Below are positions 52,288 through 61,952 of a stretch of 64,000 bases of DNA, in pieces (within the stretch, counting starts at the first letter, position 1; the number at the start of each line of letters is the position of its first letter). Below the pieces are notes generated by a model that saw only the letters and a list, made by a program, of their open reading frames with translations, had not been told where the DNA came from and did not search any database. This DNA comes from Leptolyngbya sp. FACHB-8 (GTDB taxonomy: Bacteria > Cyanobacteriota > Cyanobacteriia > Elainellales > Elainellaceae), in contig NZ_JACJOO010000084.1 in NCBI RefSeq assembly GCF_014695575.1, forward strand, positions 62,001 through 126,000. Direction: 5' to 3'. Both the position numbers and the translations under genes were made by a program.

Positions 52288-53268
52288 ATGCGTCAGAATA
52301 GGGTAGAAAAATCTATCTCATCTGGGTTTATGATCCGCCGACGTCAAACCCCGTGGATTCAACGTTGGGCGCGTCCTATTATTGGGGCGATCGCCATTCT
52401 AGGCATCGTGAACACGGGCTACCTCACTTACACGAAGCTACTGGGCGGGGAAGCCATTTGCCCCACCAGTGGTTGTGAGCAGGTGCTATCTAGTCGCTAT
52501 GCCGAGATGTTTGGCCAACCTTTAGCCCTGTTTGGGCTACTGGCTTACACGGCAATGGCCATTTTTGCCCTGGGGCCGCTTCTGGTGAACCCCGATACCA
52601 ACAAAAAGCTGCGAAGCGACCTGGAAAACACCACCTGGACGTTTTTGTTCCTGGGATCAACAGCCATGCTGGTGTTCAGCGGCTATTTGATGTACATCAT
52701 GTTTTCGGAATTTGTGGCTAAGTATGGAGCAGAAGGGCTTTGTTACTACTGTCTGGCCTCTGCCATCTGCGCTACTGCCATGTTCGTCCTGACTCTGTTA
52801 GGTCGAGTTTGGGACGATGTAGGTCAGCTCTTTTTTACAGGAGCGCTCGTTAGCGTTGTCGTTCTGGTAGGCACCCTGGGCATCTACAACAGTGGAAACA
52901 CGGCCGCTGCTCCCGATGGGCAGGTAGGGCCACCAACAATTAATATATCTGGCGACGCCGAAATGGCACTGGCTGAGCATTTGACTAAGACGGGTGCCCG
53001 GATGTTTGGGGCCTACTGGTGCCCCCACTGCCATGAACAGAAAGAATTGTTTGGGCGGCAAGCCTTCGCCAAAATTAACTACGTGGAGTGCGATCCCGAG
53101 GGAGCCAACTCCCAGACCGACCTCTGCCGCTCCATTCCTGAAGTTCAGGGCTATCCCTCCTGGGAAATCAACGGACAATATTACTCCGGACGTCAGAGCT
53201 TACAGCGGTTAGCGGAACTCTCTGGATACACGGGGCCAACCAATTTCCAAAACACATTGGGTGGTTAG
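52288..53268 (+). CDS. VKOR-thioredoxin fusion (disulfide-bond forming)
   Basis: A 326-residue inner-membrane protein. Four or five helices of the vitamin K epoxide reductase domain contain the loop pair C58/C63 (AICPTSGCEQVLSS) and the quinone-side CYYC. A lumenal thioredoxin-like domain has the active site YWCPHCHEQK, and further Cys in VECDPEG and DLCRS. A homologous cyanobacterial VKOR has been crystallised and shown to pass electrons from Trx-like domain to quinone. It should make disulfides in the periplasm or thylakoid lumen. ATG at 52288; the next Met at 52330 is possible. Confidence 0.93.
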   Translation: MRQNRVEKSISSGFMIRRRQTPWIQRWARPIIGAIAILGIVNTGYLTYTKLLGGEAICPTSGCEQVLSSRYAEMFGQPLALFGLLAYTAMAIFALGPLLVNPDTNKKLRSDLENTTWTFLFLGSTAMLVFSGYLMYIMFSEFVAKYGAEGLCYYCLASAICATAMFVLTLLGRVWDDVGQLFFTGALVSVVVLVGTLGIYNSGNTAAAPDGQVGPPTINISGDAEMALAEHLTKTGARMFGAYWCPHCHEQKELFGRQAFAKINYVECDPEGANSQTDLCRSIPEVQGYPSWEINGQYYSGRQSLQRLAELSGYTGPTNFQNTLGG

Positions 53269-53280
53269 GCAAATAGCTAT

Positions 53281-53360
53281 TTCAGAAGAGGGCAGGTACG
53301 AAGTACCTGCCCTCTTTTTATTCAGAAGAGGGCAGGTACGAAGTACCTGCCCTCTTTTTA
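53281..53360 (+). repeat. Tandem duplication of a 40-bp hairpin terminator
   Basis: The same 40 bases occur twice without a gap (53281-53320 and 53321-53360). Each unit is a 14-bp perfect stem (AAGAGGGCAGGTAC with its complement, loop GAA) followed by TTTTTA. It lies just after the VKOR gene. Confidence 0.9.
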
Positions 53361-53686
53361 TAGTTCTGTTCACCCAAATGAACAAACGGTTACTTCACAA
53401 AATCTTGTTACAACAAAAATATGCCAGTCCCACATACAACAGGACGGGCACGCTAGCACATATTTCATACTTTGGTTCCTGAACTGGAATTGATAATTAA
53501 ACTTGTTTCCTGATACCCCAGAAAAAGGACGGAATAAATGAATAAATCCACCTCACATCTCGGCTGTTTCCCCGGATATTTTCTGACAGTCTAGACAGAG
53601 AACTGCGGTGGTGGATTTACCTCACACTATGCCGGGAGGGGCTTCTCTCAGGGTCTCACGGCGCATTACATCTGGGGCATATCACC
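53361..53686. other. Spacer upstream of the coiled-coil/TPR gene
   Basis: No gene or strong repeat. It should contain the promoter of the next gene, whose exact start is uncertain. Confidence 0.45.
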
Positions 53687-56600
53687 TTGAAGAAGAAGCA
53701 GCACCACTGGTTAGATATTGCAGAGTACGCCACCCTCTTGGGGTTAGGCTTAGGATCCGTTGTTTCGTTCGCATCCTCACAGTTTTTCTACTCTTCGGCT
53801 CCACTCTCGCTATTAATTCTGCTCAATCTGGCCAACCGCAACCGGATGGAGCAGGTGGCCGAGCAGAATACAAATAAGTCCCTAGAGGATATTGACCAGC
53901 GAGTCTCCAGAAACCTGGAGTTGCTACAGCAACAGATTCAAACGTTGCCAACGCCTGAAGCCATTGGTAGCCTGCGGAAATCGATGTTGGTGAAGAACCG
54001 GGAATTGGCTGAGCGCCTGGCCGGGGAAATTAGAACCCTGCAAGAGGGAGTTCAATCGGTGCTGCAAGTGATTGAGCAGCTCAATCTCGGTACTGTCCGT
54101 GAGGATCTGGATGGCCTGCGAGATCAGTACAGCAACCTGAATGATGGGGTTGCCAATTTAACGGCCCAGTTCCAGCAATTGTCAGCAGCAGGCAAGTTTA
54201 AGGATTTAGAGCGGGCGATCGCCCAACTTCAATCTGACAGCCAGCGGCTCCAGGGTAACCTTCAGAGCCTGGCCGACCAGACTAAGCCCACCCTGACCTC
54301 CCTACAAGATCAGATCAACCATCTCAATCGCCAGTTCCAGAAGCTGCCGCCACCGTTTGATTCCACAGCCCTCAAGCAAGAAGTCACCGAGCTAGTGCGT
54401 GTGGTGGCCGACCTGGTACCCAAGCGGGATTGGAGTACCCTGGTTACGGAGTTGCAGTCTCTTCAGAAACAGCAGGAATCGCAATCTGAAGCAGAAGAAG
54501 GATTGCGGCGTAAATTACAGGAAATTAGTCAGCAGCTTCAGACACGCCCCACCAAGTCCAGCCTGACCTCCCTGCAAAATCAGATCAACCATCTCAATCG
54601 GCAGTTCCAGAAATTACCACCGCCGTTTGATCCCACCTCCCTCAAGCGGGAAGTGGCTAAATTGCTGAAGGTCGTGTCTGATATGGTGCCCAAACGGGAT
54701 TTTGGAGGTCTGGTTGCTCAGGTGAAAGCCCTGCAACAGCAGCAAGAATTCCAAACACGGGTAGAGCAAACCTTGCGGGCAGAATTGCAAGCCCTCAACG
54801 ACCAACTGCAGAACTTGATGGTCGATGGAGATGCTGGCTCACGCAGTACAGGCCCTGCCACTCCTCCAGCTCAACAAGAATTCCAGTCGCGTCTGGAAGC
54901 AATGCTGCATCAGGAGATGGCTCAAATTAGCCAACAACTCAGCAGTCTGCCCACTGATGGTTCTGAGTTCCAAGCCCAGGTAGAGGCCGTGTTACGGCAG
55001 GAATTATTGGAGGTAAACCGCCAGCTTCAGAGCTATCCCGAAGGACCGCAGTATGAATTTATTCTGGATCTGAAGGCCCTAGCAGGAGCTGAGGGTAGTT
55101 CAGGAAGCCCAGGGCAAGATGAGCTTCATAATAGCCGTTCGGTTTTAGAGCAGGCGTTGGAGCGATCCCAGGAGCGCTTGATCGTCATTCTTCCATGGTC
55201 CAGCCAGGTATCTTTGGATGACGACCTGATGGGTCGTATGGAGGCATTCCTGCAGAAAAACCGTCGGCTGGATATCGGTTGGTGCCACCAGGCCGATCGC
55301 ACTCAGGAGCGCCTGCTCAAGCCAATTCACCAACGCTGGCAACTCCACTCAGACATACAGGATGACCTGCAAACAACGCTGCAAAAGTTGCTCCATTTGA
55401 AGCGGACATACCCTCAAGTGCTGCAATTCAAGATTCTGGGCACACGGGAGAACTTCCTGGTATCCGATCGCGAGTACGCTGTGCTGGGGCTGGAGGAAGC
55501 CATGGTCGGGGCGACAAACCTGCCCGAAGTAGAGCTAAAGCTACGGACTACGGACGACGAAGCGATCCAACAGTTTATCCAGCGATTTGATAACCCGGTG
55601 TTGCGGCTTAATGATGCGGCGGCTCACTGGAACCGTGCCTACACTCGGTTCGATCTGGGCGATCGCCAGGGAGCGCTGGAAGACTGTGACCAGATTCTCG
55701 CTGTCACCCCTGATGATATTTTTGCTCTTAACTTCCGGGGTATCATCCGCTATGACATGGGCGATCGCCAGAACGCTATTGCCGATTTCAATCAATCCCT
55801 TCAGGTCAATCCTCAACAAACGGCAGCCTATTGCAACCGGGGCTACATCCGCTCAGAATTAGGGGATCAGTTGGGTGCGATCGCTGACTACAGTGCAGCC
55901 CTACGCATTGATGAACAGTCGGCTGTTACCTATTTCCTGCGAGGCATGGCCTGCCAGAAGTTTGGTGAACTAGAAGGGGCGATCGCTGACTACACCGAAG
56001 CCCTTCGGCTCACCCCAGACTCGGCCATCCTCTACTATTACCGGGGCCTAGCTCGGCCCAAGAAAGGAGATTATGATGGGGCGATCGCCGACCTGAACAA
56101 AGCCCTCGAGCTGTTTACAAAGCGTGGCAATGAGATCAACGCCCGCAAGGTTTTCAATTACCTGCAACAGTTAGAGCAATCTATGCCCACTCCCGTAGAG
56201 CCCCCCACGACACAGGAGCCGCTCGTAAACGACCCAAAGCCCTCAGGTGCGAGTGCACATCCAGGTGCCGAACCTGCCCCATCCGAAAACTTGGTAGCCG
56301 AACCCCCTCAGGCGAGCCTGCCCCAAGTTACCCCGGTTGAAGAGGCGATCGCACCAGACGCTCCCCCTGCTGATGAAGCTGCCCCTCAGCCAGAAGTAGC
56401 TGCCGACCCAGACGATAGCACCTCATTCGCGTTTGCCTCTATGCAAACCCTCGCCTCCCTCTTCGATGATGAAGAATCGGAAGAGGATGAGTTGCCTGAA
56501 CTTGTACAGGAACCCACCCCCTCAAAAGAAGCGATCAAAGAGGAACCTAGAGCGATCGCCTCCGTAGGGCCGAATGGCTCCCTTGGGGAAAACCTACCGC

Positions 56601-56881
56601 TCATCCTGAACGGCAGTCCATCTCTCCACATTCAGGGCGCTCCCGATCCCTCGACACTCACCCTGTCCAACTTCCTGGAAGACCTAAATGATGCCGAGGA
56701 ACTAAACCCATTCCAATGGGAATCACCGGAACCCGCTACCTTGGTAGCGGCATCGGAAGAGATGGTCCCAAACCTGGAAATGGCAGAAAATGGCTCAAGC
56801 AATGGTCACCGCGCAGTAGAAGAAGCCCATTCGGAAGAAGGGGAACTGGGTACGCTATCGGACTTTTGCAGCCAGTTTTAG
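53687..56881 (+). CDS. Giant membrane-anchored coiled-coil/TPR protein
   Basis: 1064 residues. A hydrophobic anchor (ATLLGLGLGSVVSFASSQFF, then LSLLILLNLAN) at residues 15-45 is followed by about 400 residues of coiled coil. This includes a tandem 90-residue duplication (QINHLNRQFQKLPPPFD occurs twice). Residues about 480-620 resemble a phospholipase D-like fold (LIVILPWSSQVS, NRRLDIGWCHQAD, NFLVSDREYAVLG) without the HKD motif. Five TPRs span about 640-815 (LGDRQGALEDCDQIL type). The last 250 residues are acidic and Pro-rich. A scaffold role is inferred. The start codon is TTG, so the N terminus is uncertain; no ATG lies nearby. Confidence 0.75.
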   Translation: MKKKQHHWLDIAEYATLLGLGLGSVVSFASSQFFYSSAPLSLLILLNLANRNRMEQVAEQNTNKSLEDIDQRVSRNLELLQQQIQTLPTPEAIGSLRKSMLVKNRELAERLAGEIRTLQEGVQSVLQVIEQLNLGTVREDLDGLRDQYSNLNDGVANLTAQFQQLSAAGKFKDLERAIAQLQSDSQRLQGNLQSLADQTKPTLTSLQDQINHLNRQFQKLPPPFDSTALKQEVTELVRVVADLVPKRDWSTLVTELQSLQKQQESQSEAEEGLRRKLQEISQQLQTRPTKSSLTSLQNQINHLNRQFQKLPPPFDPTSLKREVAKLLKVVSDMVPKRDFGGLVAQVKALQQQQEFQTRVEQTLRAELQALNDQLQNLMVDGDAGSRSTGPATPPAQQEFQSRLEAMLHQEMAQISQQLSSLPTDGSEFQAQVEAVLRQELLEVNRQLQSYPEGPQYEFILDLKALAGAEGSSGSPGQDELHNSRSVLEQALERSQERLIVILPWSSQVSLDDDLMGRMEAFLQKNRRLDIGWCHQADRTQERLLKPIHQRWQLHSDIQDDLQTTLQKLLHLKRTYPQVLQFKILGTRENFLVSDREYAVLGLEEAMVGATNLPEVELKLRTTDDEAIQQFIQRFDNPVLRLNDAAAHWNRAYTRFDLGDRQGALEDCDQILAVTPDDIFALNFRGIIRYDMGDRQNAIADFNQSLQVNPQQTAAYCNRGYIRSELGDQLGAIADYSAALRIDEQSAVTYFLRGMACQKFGELEGAIADYTEALRLTPDSAILYYYRGLARPKKGDYDGAIADLNKALELFTKRGNEINARKVFNYLQQLEQSMPTPVEPPTTQEPLVNDPKPSGASAHPGAEPAPSENLVAEPPQASLPQVTPVEEAIAPDAPPADEAAPQPEVAADPDDSTSFAFASMQTLASLFDDEESEEDELPELVQEPTPSKEAIKEEPRAIASVGPNGSLGENLPLILNGSPSLHIQGAPDPSTLTLSNFLEDLNDAEELNPFQWESPEPATLVAASEEMVPNLEMAENGSSNGHRAVEEAHSEEGELGTLSDFCSQF

Positions 56882-56966
56882 CAGGAGGGACAGAAACCCA
56901 AGCCACTGCTTTAGTCTTTCTATGAAGACCAACAGCCTGCTTCGTTCTTACAGCCAAGATGAGAGA

Positions 56967-57491
56967 TTAACCAACCCAACTCACATCGCTATCAGAAGAA
57001 TTCACAGGAGGAAGTGGTTTAGCGATGGGAACTTCTCGACGCCCGAGGCCATTTACAGATGACGTAGTGGTTGACGGACCAAAGGTCGTAGTCGGAGCCT
57101 TATTGACTGGTGCAGGTTTGGTTTTGGGCTCCAATGCGGGCTGAGAGGCTGCTTGAGCCATCTTACTCATGGCTTGCTTGGCAGCCAAGCGGGGTTGAAG
57201 CACCGTTCGTTCTTGCACAAGGGTTTGCTGACTTTTCTCCCAACGTGTATAGGCTTCGCGCTCAGGCATGATAATACGCCGCATCACCCATTCAATGGTT
57301 TGCTCTTTAAGCCAACCCCGAGCCACTAGAACCTCACCAAACCGCATCCCTGTAGCCTGTTGATCGTTTAAAGCAACATCCACTTGGTCGGTGGTCAACA
57401 ACCCTGCTTCCAGCAAATATCCACCTAAGCGCTTGGGTTTTCTGGGAGAGTTGTTGACCTGCACTTGATAGCGATCGCTCTTATCTCGCAT
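56967..57491 (-). CDS. Small protein with an MshEN-like N-terminal domain
   Basis: The 174-residue protein has residues 20-75 (KRLGGYLLEAGLLTTDQVDV, then GMRFGEVLVARGWLKEQTIE) resembling the MshEN/GspE N-terminal fold that precedes type II secretion and type IV pilus ATPases and binds c-di-GMP in some. The rest is low-complexity, rich in Ala, Pro, Lys and Thr. ATG at 57491 has AAAGGA upstream. No ATPase is fused or nearby. A possible adaptor for pilus motors, but function is not established. Confidence 0.65.
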   Translation of the reverse strand: MRDKSDRYQVQVNNSPRKPKRLGGYLLEAGLLTTDQVDVALNDQQATGMRFGEVLVARGWLKEQTIEWVMRRIIMPEREAYTRWEKSQQTLVQERTVLQPRLAAKQAMSKMAQAASQPALEPKTKPAPVNKAPTTTFGPSTTTSSVNGLGRREVPIAKPLPPVNSSDSDVSWVG

Positions 57492-58172
57492 AATCCTTTC
57501 GCTCTCTCTTTCAGCAATTCGGGCAATATTCCAGAAGCCTATAAGTGGCCATTCTGGAGAAAGCAGACCCAAGGAAGAATTTTTGCAATTCTGCCCAGGT
57601 ATCTTGAGTCCGCCACTTGTGACGTGAGCCGAGCTATAGCTACGTAATTACAGGGAAACAATGGGAGACTGAAGATTCATCCTAGTATAACAGCCTCATT
57701 ATATTTGACCAGTTCTTCACTATAACTTTAAGGTTAAACCAAGAGAAATTACGCAATTGTACGGAGTCGCAAAAGAAGATACTCCGCACTACCAGGATAT
57801 TAGATTCATAAGTCCGACAAAAATTCGATAGAAACCCTCAATCCATTGCTATGGAGGAGCCTCAAATATTTAGCAGAAAAAGATAGGTGAGATTGAAATT
57901 TTGCTTCGCAGCACACGGAATCTTCAAAAGATACAGCTTTGCTGTACCCTATTCCGCAAAATGGAAGATTTTACGACTAAAAATAGAAAAACAATATGCA
58001 GACCAGTTATTTGAGGCTAGAAATGTAAATTCTGCCAGAACGAAATAGTTTCCATGAGATTAATTTTTACTCAATTTTCACCTCTTTTGTTTATACAAGG
58101 CAAAATCAGAAGCATACCCCTTAAGAAATCAGAAGCCTTGTTTGCAGTAGAAGTAATTTTTTGCCGAGGCGT
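57492..58172. other. Spacer without gene
   Basis: A/T-rich, with a small hairpin TACAGC/GCTGTA near 57930 and no supported gene. The promoter of the MshEN-like gene should lie at its left end. Confidence 0.5.
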
Positions 58173-58221
58173 CTTTCAAAGGTTTTCTCGTGCGCGAGGC
58201 GCACGAGAAAACCTTTGAAAG
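58173..58221 (-). terminator. 23-bp perfect hairpin after the sugar-permease gene
   Basis: Arms 58173-58195 and 58199-58221 pair perfectly around GAG, 6 bases past the permease stop codon on the minus strand. Confidence 0.7.
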
Positions 58222-58227
58222 CAAGCC

Positions 58228-59142
58228 CTAACCCTTTACACCACTGCCCGTGTCAGTCGGCACAATATAACGTTGGGCAATAATAAATAACAGCAAAATC
58301 GGGGCAATCGAGATTACAGAACCTGCTGCAATAAGCCGCCAGTCATCTCCTGAAAGAGAACCGGCTAGTTTGGCAACCCCTAGGGGCAGCGTGTAACGCT
58401 CTGGCTGGTCAAGTACAATCAATGGCCACAGAAAGTCGCTCCAGGAACCGATGAAAACGAAAATCGCCAGGGTCACCAGGGCAGGCCTTACAGATGGCAG
58501 CATGACGTGCCACCAGATCCCTAACTCTGAGCAGCCATCCATACGAGCGGCCTCTTCCAGCTCTTTAGGAACCCCCTGAAATGCTTGCCGTAAGAGAAAG
58601 ATGCCAAAAGCCGAGGCGATCGCCGGAAACACAACTCCCAAATACGTATTCCGCAACCCCAGCTGCACTGTCAAGATATACAGCGGAATCATCACGATCT
58701 GAAATGGGATCAGAATGGTCGCAACCACCAGGGTAAAAATTGCCTCCCGCCCACGAAACTGTAGCCTCGCTAAGGGATAGGCGGCCAGGGAGCAGAAAAG
58801 AAGATTGAGGGTAACCGTCAACACGGCGACCAGGGTACTGTTCCACAGGTAACGCCCAAACGGATTCGTCTGCCAGACCTTAACAAAGTTCGTTAGAGTT
58901 GGCGTTTCGGGAATAAATCGGGGCGGAAATTGAAAGATATCTTCCGTAGGCGCTTTGAAAGCAGTGCTGACGAGCCAGATAAGCGGCAACAACATACCGA
59001 GGGCGATCGCCACCAGAAGCACATAAAGCCCAACTTTCACCCAAAGCTCTCGCTTGGGAGCCAGTCCAGATTGGGAGGCTGAAGTCGAAGAGGAGCGATC
59101 GCGCGCCCGAGCCTCATTCTGGATTGAAGATTCTCCCGTCAT
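58228..59142 (-). CDS. Carbohydrate ABC transporter permease (MalG type)
   Basis: A 304-residue inner-membrane protein with six helices of the binding-protein-dependent permease family. The EAA loop is VPKELEEAARMDGCSELGIW and the following HVMLPSVRPAL contact the ATPase. The N terminus has a long polar tail. It should be one of two permeases of a sugar importer. The partner permease, ATPase and binding protein are not in this window, so the substrate and even the complex are unknown. ATG at 59142. Confidence 0.9.
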   Translation of the reverse strand: MTGESSIQNEARARDRSSSTSASQSGLAPKRELWVKVGLYVLLVAIALGMLLPLIWLVSTAFKAPTEDIFQFPPRFIPETPTLTNFVKVWQTNPFGRYLWNSTLVAVLTVTLNLLFCSLAAYPLARLQFRGREAIFTLVVATILIPFQIVMIPLYILTVQLGLRNTYLGVVFPAIASAFGIFLLRQAFQGVPKELEEAARMDGCSELGIWWHVMLPSVRPALVTLAIFVFIGSWSDFLWPLIVLDQPERYTLPLGVAKLAGSLSGDDWRLIAAGSVISIAPILLLFIIAQRYIVPTDTGSGVKG

Positions 59143-59205
59143 TCCCCGTTATCCTTTTGATCGTTACTCAAAGATTCCATCCAGGCTAGCAATTTCCTAA
59201 AAGAA

Positions 59206-59299
59206 TATAGCGCTGTGCACGTGATTAAGTACGGTGGTATAGGGCACTTCATGCCCCACACCACCGTTACTGTACTTAACGCACTTGCACATTGCTATA
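59206..59299. repeat. TATAGC family palindromic repeat (copy 3)
   Basis: Starts TATAGC and ends GCTATA; nearly the same as the 22345 and 24784 copies, with a few mismatches in the central hairpin. It lies between the sugar-permease start and the leuA stop. Confidence 0.85.
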
Positions 59300-59414
59300 G
59301 ACGCCAGCCTGGATGGAACAATGGCATCATCCTCGCACAGAACCTCATCAGATGCAGTCAGAGGGCATCGCGTTGCGCAACACCCCTGACGCTGTGTAGA
59401 CGAGAAAATCGGTA

Positions 59415-61037
59415 TTAATTAACTGACGGCAGCACAGAATCGTGCTGAGGGTGTAGTGCCTTACCGTTTTGCAGAGTTGTATAGAGCCGATTCAGGGCAT
59501 TCATGTAAGCCTGAGACGACGCCACAATAATATCGGTGCTGGCTCCATGGCCCGAGAACATGCGATCCTCATGCTTCAGACGAATCGTGACTTCCCCGAT
59601 CGCATCAATCCCTGCTGTTACCGATTGCACCGAGTACTCAATCAACTGGTTGGGAATATCGACAACTCGATTAATGGCTTTGTAGATCGCATCCACGGGG
59701 CCTGTGCCAATGGCAGCATCCGTTAATTCTTGACCATCGGGGAGACGCACGGTAACCGTTGCAGTGGGACGGGCATGATCACCACAGGACACCTGCACGT
59801 GCTCCAGCTTAAACAGCTCGGGTACCTGCTGGATCTCGTCATTGACGATCGCCTCCAGATCCCAATCTGAGATTTCCTTCTTTTTGTCCGCCAGTTCTTT
59901 AAACCGCAGGAATGCTCGATTCAACTCCTGCTCACCCAGGTCATAGCCCAACTCCCGCAGACGGGTGCGGAAGGCATTTCGACCAGAGTGCTTACCCAGA
60001 ACAATCAGGTTATCGTTCAAGCCAATGGATTGGGCGTCCATAATCTCATAGGTCAGCTTGTGCTTCAGCACACCATCCTGGTGAATCCCCGATTCATGGG
60101 CAAAAGCATTCGCTCCCACGATAGCCTTGTTAGGCTGCACCAACATCCCCGTCAGATTCGAAACCATGCGTGAGGTTTTGTAGAGCTGGCGTGTATCAAT
60201 GTTGGTCAGCGGCTCCTCAGAATCCTCAGGCCGCCCCAGGAAGGGGTTGTAGTATTTACGGCGAACATGCAGAGCCATCACCAGCTCTTCGAGAGCCGCG
60301 TTTCCGGCCCGCTCACCAATACCATTAATCGTGCATTCCAACTGTCGAGCGCCATTCTTAACGGCCTCTAGAAAATTGGCAACCGCCAGCCCCAAATCAT
60401 TGTGACCATGCACCGAGATAATCGCCTGATCAATATTGGGAACGTTCTCCTTAATCCCCTTAATCAAAGCTCCAAACTCGCTCGGTGTCAGGTAGCCGAC
60501 TGTGTCAGGGATATTGATCGTGGTAGCTCCAGCGGCGATCGCCCGCTCCAACACCTGATACAAAAACTCGGGATCAGAACGGCCTGCATCTTCCGGCGAA
60601 AACTCTACATCATCCACAAAGGATTTGGCATAAGCCACCATTTCTGGAGCAATCTCCAGCACTTCCTTACGGCTCTTGCGGAGTTTGTATTCTAGGTGAA
60701 TATCAGAGGTCGCGATAAAGGTATGAATCCGAGCTTTCGCCGCAGGTTTCAGAGCACGAGCAGCCGTTTCAATGTCCTGCTGGGTTGCCCGGGCTAGGCC
60801 ACAAATGGTAGGGCCATCGGGAGTACCCACTTGCTCCGCAATTTTTTGGACGGCTTCAAAATCGCCCGGACTCGCAAAGGGAAACCCGGCTTCGATGACA
60901 TCCACACCCAGTCGAGCCAGTTGACGGGCGATCGCCAGTTTTTCGTCCACATTGAGCGTTGCACCAGGAGACTGTTCTCCATCACGGAGAGTGGTATCGA
61001 AAATGATGATCCGTTCTGGCTTCGATTGAGTGTTCAT
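59415..61037 (-). CDS. leuA: 2-isopropylmalate synthase
   Basis: A 540-residue enzyme of leucine synthesis, joining acetyl-CoA and 2-ketoisovalerate. The catalytic barrel starts with [16 protein letters not shown] (metal Asp and Arg, residues 11-25), has [10 protein letters not shown] (metal His pair) and [18 protein letters not shown]. The C-terminal allosteric domain for leucine feedback is complete ([38 protein letters not shown]). Length is normal. ATG at 61037. No other leu genes are adjacent, as is common in cyanobacteria. Confidence 0.96.
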   Translation of the reverse strand: MNTQSKPERIIIFDTTLRDGEQSPGATLNVDEKLAIARQLARLGVDVIEAGFPFASPGDFEAVQKIAEQVGTPDGPTICGLARATQQDIETAARALKPAAKARIHTFIATSDIHLEYKLRKSRKEVLEIAPEMVAYAKSFVDDVEFSPEDAGRSDPEFLYQVLERAIAAGATTINIPDTVGYLTPSEFGALIKGIKENVPNIDQAIISVHGHNDLGLAVANFLEAVKNGARQLECTINGIGERAGNAALEELVMALHVRRKYYNPFLGRPEDSEEPLTNIDTRQLYKTSRMVSNLTGMLVQPNKAIVGANAFAHESGIHQDGVLKHKLTYEIMDAQSIGLNDNLIVLGKHSGRNAFRTRLRELGYDLGEQELNRAFLRFKELADKKKEISDWDLEAIVNDEIQQVPELFKLEHVQVSCGDHARPTATVTVRLPDGQELTDAAIGTGPVDAIYKAINRVVDIPNQLIEYSVQSVTAGIDAIGEVTIRLKHEDRMFSGHGASTDIIVASSQAYMNALNRLYTTLQNGKALHPQHDSVLPSVN

Positions 61038-61267
61038 GATCAGGTATGACCTTAAAAAGTCAAAAACGATAAATGAGTACGGGAACCCCGGCGAATCTCA
61101 GTATCATAGCCAGGAAAAGAAAAGCCGCTCCTCCCCTGACAGAGCTAGAGGATGCAAGGCATCGGGTGATTTTGAAGCAATCCCCTGAGCCCTAAACCCC
61201 ACATTCCCAAATGAGACTATCGCTATTCTAAGGCTCGACCTGGCTAATTCAGAGGGTGTTTGAAAAC

Positions 61268-61302
61268 TTGATCCTCCGTGTGCAGCGCATACGGAGGATC
61301 AA
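61268..61302. repeat. 12-bp hairpin upstream of leuA
   Basis: TTGATCCTCCGT (61268-61279) pairs perfectly with 61291-61302, with weaker pairing outside. It lies 130 bases from the NYN gene stop and 230 upstream of the leuA start. Confidence 0.5.
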
Positions 61303-61433
61303 TCCTTTCAAGGACTCTAAATATTCTCCGAGTTACCAAGCCCTGACAAGCCTCTCTGAACATCTATCACAACAGAACACAAAGCTTGAGAAAAATAAGC
61401 TATGCTTATTAGACTTGGGCTAACCGGTATAAA

Positions 61434-61952
61434 TTAGTTGTCTAGCTTTTCAATAGACATCCGGATGTCGTTGAGATCAATATAACGGTCTGTTGCATTC
61501 CGTAGTTCCCGAGCAATCATACCCTCAGTCGACACAACGGTAATATGGGTATTTTTTGAGCGCAACAACTCAATCGCTCGTTCAAAATCCCCATCGCCAC
61601 TAAACAAAACAACCCGGTCATATTGCTCGACCGTGTTAAACATATCAACCACAATCTCAATATCGAGATTGGCCTTTTGCGAATACTTACCCGACGTGTC
61701 GTCGTAGTACTCTTTCAAGATCTTCGTTCGAACTGTGTAACCCAAACTAATTAAAGCATCTCGAAATCCTCGTTGGTCTTGAGGGTCTTTGAGACCCGTG
61801 TACCAAAATGCATTAATTAGCGTTGTTTCTGGTTGTTCATTCTGGAAAAAGCTCAGAACTCGTTTGGGATCAAAAAACCACCCATTCTTTTGCTGAGCAT
61901 AGAACATATTGTTGCCGTCCACAAAAATGGAAAGACGGTTCATTAAGGGCAT
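61434..61952 (-). CDS. NYN-domain protein, LabA-like
   Basis: A 172-residue PIN-like NYN ribonuclease-fold protein. The acidic site residues are in IFVDGNNMFYAQQ, NLDIEIVVDMFN and VVLFSGDGDFERAIELL. Cyanobacterial LabA proteins of this family act in circadian output downstream of KaiC; that role is known in Synechococcus and not tested here. A nuclease activity is expected from the acidic site. ATG at 61952, or three codons later at 61943. It is not part of an obvious operon. Confidence 0.87.
   Translation of the reverse strand: MPLMNRLSIFVDGNNMFYAQQKNGWFFDPKRVLSFFQNEQPETTLINAFWYTGLKDPQDQRGFRDALISLGYTVRTKILKEYYDDTSGKYSQKANLDIEIVVDMFNTVEQYDRVVLFSGDGDFERAIELLRSKNTHITVVSTEGMIARELRNATDRYIDLNDIRMSIEKLDN

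Noticed and set aside
53281-53360. Tandem 40-bp repeat as a small CRISPR array
   Set aside because: Only two units, no spacers between them, and each is a terminator hairpin; no cas genes.
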